From positions 1 through 6,894 of the forward strand of contig CAZWFN010000229.1 of assembly GCA_964633205.1 (NCBI GenBank): a stretch of 6,894 nt of DNA, given 5' to 3'. This DNA comes from CAYVQE01 sp964633205. GTDB taxonomy: Bacteria; Myxococcota; B64-G9. Positions 1-4,916 of the stretch are shown one piece after another. The translations under genes and the position numbers were made by a program. Position 1 is the first letter of the stretch; every line of letters begins with the position of its first letter. The notes beneath the pieces are model-generated. The model saw only the letters and a program-made list of their open reading frames with translations. It was not told where the DNA came from and did not search any database.

Positions 1-681
1 GTGGCGGCGGGCCGCGGTGCGCTCGGCGTCCGCGAACTCGTCGGCGGCGCGCAGCCGGCCGCTGGCGCGCGCAGACCGTGGTGCGGGCGGCGGCTCGGCC
101 GCGCTGGCGGCGTCGGCTGGCGCAGCCCGCGGGCTGGCGCCGAAGTCCGGGGCCAACCCCCGCTCGGCCTCGTCCAGCGACCGCGCTGCCGGCTCGGCGG
201 CCGGCTTTTCATCGAGTTCGGCCGCCTTTTCCTCGACCGCGGTCACCTCGGCGGCGACCGGTCCGGGCTCGGGCGCGGACGCCGACGCCTGCACCTTCTC
301 GGCCGGCTGGCCGGCGCCCGGCGCCTCATCACCCGTGTCCAGCACCCCGATCAGCCCGACGCTGATCATCACCAACGCCAGCACCGCCGCGGTCACCGCC
401 GGCTGCAGCAGCCAGCGCCACAGCCCGCCGCGCTGCGGGCGCTGGTGGGCGGCGTGTGCGCGGGCGGCGCGGGCGGCGTGCAGGATGCGCTGGCTGACCG
501 CCGGGTCCGGCTCCGGCGCGGGCACTTGGCGCACCAGCGCCAGCACCCCGCGCAGCGCGGCGGCCTCGCGGGCGCAGTCCGGGCACTCGGCCAGGTGGGC
601 GTCGAAGGCCTGCCGGGCGGCGGCGTCGAGCTCGCCGTAGAGGTAGTCGACCAGCTGCGTCTGGAACCGTTCGCAGCTCAC
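1..681 (-). CDS. Zinc-finger anti-sigma factor, membrane-anchored (partial, C-terminus off the left edge)
   Basis: This frame is read from a GTG at 681-679 and stays open for 227 codons to the edge of the window, so the C-terminus is missing. The N-terminus has the ZAS (zinc-binding anti-sigma) signature: Cys3, then His29-x3-Cys33-x2-Cys36. One clear transmembrane helix lies at about residues 91-114, between a Trp/Arg-rich edge and a Gly/Asp-rich outer edge. The rest, from about 115, is Ala/Pro/Glu-rich low-complexity sequence, expected to be periplasmic. By family knowledge, the N-terminal domain binds and holds an ECF sigma factor in the cytoplasm and releases it on an envelope or redox signal. 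The GTG start overlaps the stop of the upstream sigma gene (GTGA), which indicates translational coupling and pairs the two products. The role is well supported; the signal is unknown. Confidence 0.88.
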   Translation of the reverse strand, partial: MSCERFQTQLVDYLYGELDAAARQAFDAHLAECPDCAREAAALRGVLALVRQVPAPEPDPAVSQRILHAARAARAHAAHQRPQRGGLWRWLLQPAVTAAVLALVMISVGLIGVLDTGDEAPGAGQPAEKVQASASAPEPGPVAAEVTAVEEKAAELDEKPAAEPAARSLDEAERGLAPDFGASPRAAPADAASAAEPPPAPRSARASGRLRAADEFADAERTAARRH

Positions 682-1268
682 GGCTCGACCCCCATGGCCT
701 CGAGCCGGCTGCGCAGGTTCTGCAGCGCGTAGCGCATCCGGCTCTTGACCGTATTGACCGGCGCCTCGACGATGCGGGCGATCTCGTCGAAGGGCAGCCC
801 GGCTTGCTCGCGCATCAAAAACACCTCGCGCTGCTCCGGGCTCAGCCCGGCCACCGCCTGGCGAAGACGATCCTGCAGCCGCTGCGCGTGGGCCTGGCGA
901 TCCGGGGCCGGGGCGTCGTTCTCGATGCGGTCGAGCAGGGTCATGCCACCCTCCTCGTCCCGGCCCACGGGTTGATCCAGCGAGGCGGTGCGCCGGTGGC
1001 GCATCTTGCGGGTGTGGTCGATGCACAGGTTGCGGGCGATGGTGTAGAGCCAGGTGGTGAACTTGGAGCGGCGCTCGAAGGAGTCGGCCTTGTCGACCAG
1101 GCGCAAGAACACGTCCTGCAGCAGCTCCTCGGCCGTGTCCCGGTTGGCGCAGAAGCGCAGGATGAAGCCGTAGACCCCGCGCCGGTGGCGGGTGAGCAGG
1201 GTCTCGAAGGCGCGCATGTCGCCTTGTCGGAACCGGACCATGAGCTTCTCATCGCTCGGCTGCTCCAT
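678..1268 (-). CDS. RNA polymerase sigma factor, ECF (sigma-70 family)
   Basis: A 196-residue protein of normal ECF length with only regions 2 and 4. Region 2 covers about residues 24-90 and includes the AEELLQDVFLRL helix, the FTTWLYTIARN segment used for core binding and -10 recognition, and an Arg-rich end. An acidic linker (about 97-128) follows. Region 4 spans about 132-188 with LSPEQREVFLMRE and the helix-turn-helix DEIARIVEAPVNTVKSRMRYA that reads the -35 element. The ATG at 1268 has GGAG six bases upstream (1275-1278). It heads a two-gene unit with the zinc-finger anti-sigma factor that follows it with a 4-base overlap. A TTGAAA/TATCGT promoter about 130 bases upstream suggests housekeeping transcription. 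I see no convincing self-recognised ECF promoter (GGAAC plus a paired -10). The regulon and stimulus cannot be read from this sequence. Confidence 0.95.
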   Translation of the reverse strand: MEQPSDEKLMVRFRQGDMRAFETLLTRHRRGVYGFILRFCANRDTAEELLQDVFLRLVDKADSFERRSKFTTWLYTIARNLCIDHTRKMRHRRTASLDQPVGRDEEGGMTLLDRIENDAPAPDRQAHAQRLQDRLRQAVAGLSPEQREVFLMREQAGLPFDEIARIVEAPVNTVKSRMRYALQNLRSRLEAMGVEP

Positions 1269-1396
1269 CCCGGGCTCCGGCTCCTGTACGCCGCGCTGGA
1301 GGCGGCCGGCCGGGCCCTGTTCCTATGGACGCACGGCGCGGCCAGTCGATCTCATCGGCGTAACCCGCTGAATGCGGGGTGGAATTTACTGGGCGC

Positions 1397-1426
1397 ACGA
1401 TAGCACGCCCCGGGCTGGGATTTCAA
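1397..1426 (-). promoter_or_regulatory. Candidate sigma-70-type promoter for the sigma/anti-sigma operon
   Basis: On the minus strand, TTGAAA (1426-1421) is followed after 18 bases by TATCGT (1402-1397) in the context GTGCTATCG. The -35 matches consensus at 5 of 6 positions and the -10 at 4 of 6. Transcription would start near 1390, giving a leader of about 120 bases before the sigma factor ATG. The call rests on sequence match alone. Confidence 0.5.
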
Positions 1427-1427
1427 C

Positions 1428-1444
1428 GATCGCGAATGATCGCG
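1428..1444. promoter_or_regulatory. Direct repeat GATCGCG x2 with 10-base period, possible regulator site
   Basis: GATCGCG occurs at 1428-1434 and again at 1438-1444, one helical turn apart, separated by AAT. The pair sits directly upstream of the TTGAAA -35 box of the minus promoter and about 13 bases before the -35 box of the plus promoter. That is where an activator, or a repressor serving both directions, could bind. Binding is inferred from position and phasing only; short GC-rich repeats can arise by chance. Confidence 0.3.
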
Positions 1445-1456
1445 GGACGCCGCAGC

Positions 1457-1485
1457 TTGTCCCTGGGCGGCGGCGGCGCTAGACT
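1457..1485 (+). promoter_or_regulatory. Candidate sigma-70-type promoter for the lipoprotein operon
   Basis: TTGTCC (1457-1462) and TAGACT (1480-1485) are separated by the ideal 17 bases. Each box matches consensus at 4 of 6 positions. Transcription would start near 1492, leaving a leader of about 43 bases that contains the strong ribosome binding site of the first lipoprotein gene. Confidence 0.5.
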
Positions 1486-1522
1486 GAGGTGCACTGCGGG
1501 CTCGGGTGGGTCCGCATGGGTC

Positions 1523-1530
1523 GAGGAGGT
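1523..1530 (+). promoter_or_regulatory. Strong Shine-Dalgarno deciding the start of the small lipoprotein
   Basis: GAGGAGGT lies five bases before the ATG at 1535. It selects this start over the in-frame ATG at 1379, which lies upstream of the predicted promoter, and over the ATG at 1550, which has no comparable site. Confidence 0.75.
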
Positions 1531-1534
1531 GGGC

Positions 1535-1960
1535 ATGCTGGGCGTGGTGATGCGGGGGGTGGTGGTGACGGCGGTGTTGGCGGCGGCCGCTTGCGGCGGC
1601 GACGACCAGGACAACCCCCTGGGCCGCTACGCCGGGGTCTACGACGTGACCGAGGCCTTTGCCGGCGACGTGGGTACCGGTTGCCCGGCCGCGCCGACCG
1701 AGGTGGCCGAGAACACCATCACCGTGAAGGTCGACGGCAACGAGCTCGAGGCCGTGTTCAGCGACCGCTGGGACGTGATGCGGGGCGAGATCCGCGAGGA
1801 CGCCACCTTTTTGGCCAGCGGCAAGCTGGGGCCCGAGCAGACCCTGCGCTTGTCGGGCAGCTTCACCGCAGACACCATCGCCGCCACCTTGGATCACGTG
1901 CGCAGCTCGACCTGCACCCGCCGCTACGATGTCAGCGGTAGCCGGCGGCAGACCCCCTGA
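1535..1960 (+). CDS. Small hypothetical lipoprotein, probably beta-rich
   Basis: The product is 141 residues. A short hydrophobic signal with Arg7 ends in AAAAC, where Cys20 is the predicted lipidated residue, followed by a Gly/Asp tether (GGDDQD). The mature part starts with GRYAGVYDVTE and shows alternating hydrophobic strands such as NTITVKVDGNELEAVF and LRLSGSFTADTIAATL. This suggests a small beta-sandwich or barrel. It has two further cysteines, Cys50 and Cys127, near the two ends of the domain, so a disulfide is plausible. I do not recognise a named family, and the function is unknown. The start is fixed by GAGGAGGT five bases upstream. The gene is first in a two-gene unit with the propeller lipoprotein 22 bp downstream, so the two may act together at the outer membrane. 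Small lipoproteins of this build are common in Myxococcota. Confidence 0.82.
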   Translation: MLGVVMRGVVVTAVLAAAACGGDDQDNPLGRYAGVYDVTEAFAGDVGTGCPAAPTEVAENTITVKVDGNELEAVFSDRWDVMRGEIREDATFLASGKLGPEQTLRLSGSFTADTIAATLDHVRSSTCTRRYDVSGSRRQTP

Positions 1961-1982
1961 GCCGGGGGCGGGAGGCGGCTTC
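1957..1982 (+). repeat. 26-bp segment after the first lipoprotein stop, near-copy at 2966-2991
   Basis: The segment from the last base of the Pro codon before the stop to the base before the next ATG matches 2966-2991 at 23 of 26 positions (13 identical bases, a variable four, then nine identical). Here it carries the GGAGG ribosome binding site (1971-1975), seven bases before the ATG at 1983. In the second copy the GGAGG is lost and no ATG follows. Confidence 0.4.
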
Positions 1983-2969
1983 ATGCGACGCGCGATGCGA
2001 TTGCTGTCGATCGGGCTGGGTGGCCTGCTGGCCAGCGGCTGCTTGGAGGGCTGGGTGAGCGAGTCGGCGCCGACCGACGCCGACCTGCACGCCGTGTTCG
2101 GTGTCGAAGGCGGCGGGGTCTGGGCGGTGGGCGCCGACGGCACGGTGCTGGTGCGCAGCGATTCGGGTTGGAGCCAGCTCGATTCCGGGGTGGAGGTCGA
2201 CCTGCACGGCGTCTGGGGCAGCGGTCCCGAGCACGTGCTGGCCGTCGGCGACGAATGCACCGCGCTGGAGTTCAACGGCGCGCCCGAGCCGGCGGCCGAC
2301 GGCGGCGAGGAGCCGCCCGACCTGCGGCCGGTCGAGGTCGAGGGCTGCCCGGACTTCGTCGCCGTGCACGGCCACGACCCGGCCGACGCCAACGCGGTCG
2401 GCTCCGGGCGCATCTACTGGTATGACGGCCAGCAGCTCGCCCGCGGCGGCTGGCACACCGACAACCTGCTGGGCATCCACGTCAACAGCGACAGCGACCG
2501 GCACATGTGTGGCGACGACGGGCTCTACCGGCGCCACGAAGGTGAGAACTGGAGCCGCCACCACGTCGAGGTCTGCCCGGTGGCGCTGGTCGAGGGCGAG
2601 TGCCCGATGGAGACCAGCCGGCCGATCTTGTGGGACGTCTGGGCCGACGAGGCCGGTGCCGGGGCGCTGGTGGGCAACGCCGGCGGGCTGTGGCGGCTGC
2701 CGCCGCCCGAGGAGGACGCCGGCTGGGAGGCGCTGGAGACCCACATGTCCGGCGACCTGCGCGCGGTGCACGGCCGCAGCCTGGACGGCGGCGGCACCGA
2801 GATCTACGTGGTCGGCAACTCGGGCGTGGTGCTGCGCCTCAGCGGCGGCGAGCCCAAGCGCCAGGACGTGGGCACCAACCAGGACCTGCTGGGCGTCTGG
2901 GTCGCCCCCGGCGGCGGCGACGTCTACGCCGTCGGCCGCGCCGGCACCATCGTGCACCTGGCGCGCTGA
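1983..2969 (+). CDS. Lipoprotein with a seven-repeat beta-propeller (WD40/YVTN/BNR-like)
   Basis: The product is 328 residues. The signal has Arg2, Arg3 and Arg6 and the lipobox LASGC, with Cys20 predicted to be lipidated. The mature chain has seven repeats whose first strands read DLHAVFG (34), DLHGVWG (73), DFVAVHG (124), NLLGIHV (161), ILWDVWA (215), DLRAVHG (258) and DLLGVWV (301). Each is followed 12-16 residues later by a second strand of the type VWAVGADGTVL (46, 85, 136, 173, 227, 274, 314). The regular register points to a seven-bladed propeller filling the whole protein, with the N-terminal strand likely closing the last blade. Such repeats are plentiful in myxobacterial surface proteins, where most have no known role; ligand binding or protein-protein contact is inferred. 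Five Cys lie in the mature part beyond the lipidated one. The ATG at 1983 is chosen because it has GGAGG seven bases upstream and starts right at the signal peptide. The longer frame from 1929 overlaps the previous gene and would bury the signal. It is second in the operon. Confidence 0.88.
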   Translation: MRRAMRLLSIGLGGLLASGCLEGWVSESAPTDADLHAVFGVEGGGVWAVGADGTVLVRSDSGWSQLDSGVEVDLHGVWGSGPEHVLAVGDECTALEFNGAPEPAADGGEEPPDLRPVEVEGCPDFVAVHGHDPADANAVGSGRIYWYDGQQLARGGWHTDNLLGIHVNSDSDRHMCGDDGLYRRHEGENWSRHHVEVCPVALVEGECPMETSRPILWDVWADEAGAGALVGNAGGLWRLPPPEEDAGWEALETHMSGDLRAVHGRSLDGGGTEIYVVGNSGVVLRLSGGEPKRQDVGTNQDLLGVWVAPGGGDVYAVGRAGTIVHLAR

Positions 2970-2991
2970 GCCGGGGGCAGTCGGCGGCTTC
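2966..2991 (+). repeat. Second copy of the 26-bp post-stop segment
   Basis: It begins at the same position relative to the stop codon of the propeller gene as the copy at 1957-1982 does to the small lipoprotein gene, with 23 of 26 bases the same. In this copy the ribosome binding site bases are changed and no start codon follows. It may be the remains of a duplicated gene junction, or chance similarity in GC-rich DNA. Confidence 0.35.
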
Positions 2992-3084
2992 GGCGCACAG
3001 CTGGGTGCAGCAATCGTCACCGGTGATGCACAGGCCGTGGTCGCGGTCGTCCCATGCCGTTGCACAGCTCGGGTCCAGGTGACA
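2977..3084 (-). other. Cys-rich coding-like stretch after dacB, out of frame (possible gene remnant or frameshifted tail)
   Basis: This minus-strand frame has no in-frame start and is not a complete gene. Read from 3084 down to 2977 it encodes 36 residues with seven cysteines spaced C-x5-C-x11-C-x5-CC-x3-C-x5-C, including the segments DHGLC and TGDDCC. The last six cysteines follow the C...C...CC...C...C order of small disulfide-knot domains. The frame joins upstream to the dacB frame by a -1 shift at the CCCC run (minus strand, 3117-3114), just before the dacB stop. It could therefore be a lost C-terminal domain of DacB, a decayed secreted peptide gene, or chance. Beyond 2967 the frame continues as an Arg-rich shadow of the convergent gene to a stop at 2841-2839, which argues against a long intact extension. 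Confidence 0.3.
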
Positions 3085-3104
3085 GATCGCGCCGGCTCGC
3101 GGGC

Positions 3105-4841
3105 TCAGTTCTCGGGGTCCGGCTCGGGTTCGGCTGCCGGCGGGGGATAGAGGCCTTTCTCGCCGTAGGGCACCAGGGCGTCCTCATGGCCCTCGACCGG
3201 GCCCGGGCCCTGGATGGGTGGGGCGATGGGCAGCGGATCGACCGGCTCGACCAGCACCTGATCGACCACCGTGTGATCGGCGTCGGCCCAGGCCAGGGTG
3301 GAGGCGAAGCGGTTGATGAGCTGGATCACCTCACCGCTGTCGCAGCGGTAGCGGTTGATCAGCAGGCAGAAGGCCAGCGTCTCGTCGCCGTGGGTGTGGA
3401 CGTAGCCGGCCAGCGAACGCACCTGCTCCAGCGAGCCGGTCTTGAGGCGCATCTCGCGCCTGAGCGCGGGATGGCGGAAGCGCCGGGCCACCGTGCCGTC
3501 GGTGCCGGCCACCGCCAGGCTGGCGACGAAGTCGGGGCGCACGTCGAAGCGCTGCCACATGGCGCGCAGCACCTGCACCGCCTGGCTGGCGCTGACCCGG
3601 TTGACGTCGTTGAGCCCGGAGCCGTTGTGCAGCACGTAGCTGCCCGGCGGGATGCCCACCTCCTCGGCCAGAAAGGCGTTCATGGCCTGTTGGCCCTTGT
3701 ACCAGGAGGCCGGCGGGCCCAGCAGCTCGGCCCCGATCACCTTGAACAGCTGCTCGGCCATGAAGTTCTGCGAGCGCTTGTTGACCTTGCGCACCAGCTC
3801 GCCCAGCGCCGGCGAGCTGAGCACGTAGAGCTTGTCGGCCCAGCGCGGTACCGCCCCGCGGCGCACCGCGCGCCGGGTGCGGATGCCGGCCGCGCGCAGG
3901 AAGTGGCGCAGCGAGCGGCCGAAGTACCAGCTGGGCGCGGCCACCCGGACGTAGTGGCGGCTGCCCCGGTGGTGGCGCGACACCCGGCCCCAGGCCATGA
4001 CCCGGGTGCGGTTGCCGCACCGGGCCACGTCGAGGCGCAGCCGGGTGCGCCGGTTGCCGGTGCGGGTGCGGTTGTCGAGCTCGAAGTGGTCACAGTCCGG
4101 CATCATCTCCAGCCGGGCCGGCTGACCCACCCGCTCGCCCGGAAAGACCAGCACCGCGGCGGTGTTGAAGTTGAGGCTGAGCGCGCCCATGCGCGCCATG
4201 TAGGGCCGCGGGCTGTCATCCTGGGTCCAGCCCGGTCCCTCGGCCATGCCGTCGAAGTAGCTGTCGTCGAGCACCAGCGGGCCCTTGATGCGCGCTATGC
4301 CCAGCGACTTGATCTCGTGGGCCAGAAAGATCAGCCGCTCGTTGACCAGGAAGGGATCGCCGTGGCCCTTGACGTACAGCGGGCCGGCCAGCACCCCGTC
4401 CTCGGGGTCGCGCAGGGTGTAGATCTCGGTGTGGAAGCGGTAGGCCGGATGCAGCAGGCACAGCGCGGCCGCGGTGGTGAAGACCTTGGTCACCGAGGCC
4501 GGGTTGAGCAGCCGCTGCGGCTCCACCGCGAACAGGGTGCGGCCGCTGGCCAGCGAATCGACCCGGGCGCCGACCAGCGCTCCGTCCAGGCGCGGATCGG
4601 ACAACACCTCGGCCAGCGCCTGAGACAGCGGCACGAAGCGCAGCCCGGCCGCTTTACCCGCCGTAGCTCCCGCCGCAGGCGGGAGCGAAGGAGGGCTTCC
4701 TGCGCCTCGTCGTCTCCCGTCCCGCTGCGCGCCAGCCTCCGGCGGGGGCTTCGGCGCCTCCGCCGCTTTACCCGCCGTAGCTCCCGCCAGCCACAGCGCC
4801 AGCCACCACCCCCACCAGCTCCATGTGATCGTACGCACCAC
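3105..4841 (-). CDS. dacB: D-alanyl-D-alanine carboxypeptidase/endopeptidase, PBP4 (S13) family
   Basis: This is a periplasmic serine DD-peptidase that trims or cuts peptidoglycan stem peptides. With GTG 4841 as start the product is 578 residues, long for the family (commonly about 450-520). All three active-site motifs are present: SVTK at 116-119 (nucleophile Ser116, Lys119), SQN at 357-359 inside KRSQNFMAEQLF, and KTG at 467-469 inside LKTGSLEQVRSLAGYV. The family GSGL box (407-410) is followed by NDVNRVSASQ. About 240 residues separate the first two motifs, as expected for the inserted domains of PBP4. The N-terminus has a Trp-rich signal segment (about 7-22). A 38-residue Pro/Arg-rich insertion follows at about 28-65, bounded by repeated GATAGKAA. 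The tail after about 545 is Pro-rich. No ATG lies in frame between 4841 and the barrel gene on the other strand; GTG 4841, GTG 4838 or TTG 4850 are possible starts, none with a good ribosome site, so the exact start is unsure. It is transcribed divergently from the barrel gene and convergently to the lipoproteins. Confidence 0.92.
   Translation of the reverse strand: MVRTITWSWWGWWLALWLAGATAGKAAEAPKPPPEAGAQRDGRRRGAGSPPSLPPAAGATAGKAAGLRFVPLSQALAEVLSDPRLDGALVGARVDSLASGRTLFAVEPQRLLNPASVTKVFTTAAALCLLHPAYRFHTEIYTLRDPEDGVLAGPLYVKGHGDPFLVNERLIFLAHEIKSLGIARIKGPLVLDDSYFDGMAEGPGWTQDDSPRPYMARMGALSLNFNTAAVLVFPGERVGQPARLEMMPDCDHFELDNRTRTGNRRTRLRLDVARCGNRTRVMAWGRVSRHHRGSRHYVRVAAPSWYFGRSLRHFLRAAGIRTRRAVRRGAVPRWADKLYVLSSPALGELVRKVNKRSQNFMAEQLFKVIGAELLGPPASWYKGQQAMNAFLAEEVGIPPGSYVLHNGSGLNDVNRVSASQAVQVLRAMWQRFDVRPDFVASLAVAGTDGTVARRFRHPALRREMRLKTGSLEQVRSLAGYVHTHGDETLAFCLLINRYRCDSGEVIQLINRFASTLAWADADHTVVDQVLVEPVDPLPIAPPIQGPGPVEGHEDALVPYGEKGLYPPPAAEPEPDPEN
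4648..4788 (-). repeat. Insertion in dacB bounded by 27-bp exact direct repeats
   Basis: The 27 bases at 4648-4674 are identical to those at 4762-4788, with an offset of 114 bp (38 codons), so the reading frame is kept. Both copies encode GATAGKAA in DacB. The DNA between them encodes a Pro/Arg/Ala-rich linker and contains inverted repeats. Removing one copy and the DNA between would join the signal peptide straight to the enzyme domain (AGATAGKAAGLRFVPL) and give about 540 residues, closer to family size. It could be a small palindromic element that inserted, or a local duplication. Confidence 0.6.
4666..4686. repeat. Perfect 9-bp inverted repeat inside the dacB insertion
   Basis: GCTCCCGCC (4666-4674) and GGCGGGAGC (4678-4686) are exact reverse complements around a GCA loop. 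The left arm is the end of the first 27-bp direct repeat; the second copy of that repeat (ending at 4788) has no matching right arm. The hairpin falls within coding sequence, so it is unlikely to be a terminator. Confidence 0.6.
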
Positions 4842-4916
4842 AGCCGCCAACAGTACCCCGGGAACCGGCCGCCGGCAAAGTTTTGTCGCGGCCGCGGCGG
4901 TGCTATGCTCGGCCGC
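4842..4916. promoter_or_regulatory. Divergent promoter region between dacB and the barrel gene
   Basis: In 75 bp this spacer must serve both genes. Rightward, TTTTGT (4881-4886), 17 bases and TATGCT (4904-4909, context GTGCTATGC) predict a start of transcription at about 4916-4917, on the ATG itself. TTGTCG (4883-4888) with a 15-base spacer is the alternative -35. Leftward, TTGCCG, 17 bases and TACTGT (4855-4850) predict a start near 4843, two bases before the GTG. The leftward match is weaker. Neither gene has a clear Shine-Dalgarno sequence. Confidence 0.4.

Noticed and set aside
1..732. Long plus-strand open frames (1-732 and 17-640)
   Set aside because: They are Arg/Ala/Gly-rich shadows antisense to the anti-sigma gene, whose zinc-finger residues and membrane helix make the minus strand clearly the coding one.
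1319..1323. GGAAC on the minus strand upstream of the sigma gene, like an ECF -35 box
   Set aside because: No matching ECF -10 element lies 15-18 bases downstream, and five bases alone are expected by chance.
1379..1534. N-terminal extension of the small lipoprotein to the ATG at 1379
   Set aside because: It would bury the signal peptide, begins upstream of the predicted promoter, and lacks the strong ribosome site present before 1535.
1929..1982. N-terminal extension of the propeller lipoprotein to 1929
   Set aside because: It overlaps the end of the previous gene and puts 18 Gly/Pro-rich residues before a complete lipoprotein signal that has its own GGAGG site.
3017..3026. Perfect palindrome TCACCGGTGA between the convergent genes
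   Set aside because: It cannot be a terminator because it has no loop and no T-run. Short perfect palindromes are common in GC-rich DNA.
1352..3065. Large minus-strand frames (1352-2413, 1932-3065) opposite the lipoproteins
   Set aside because: Pro/Ser/Thr- or Val/Ala/His-rich shadows of the plus-strand genes, with no ribosome site and no recognisable domain.
3054..4904. The plus-strand frame of the barrel gene is open far upstream, antisense to all of dacB
   Set aside because: It is rich in His/Gln/Ala/Arg with no domain or signal, while the opposite strand has all three PBP motifs. The signal peptide begins only at about 4917.
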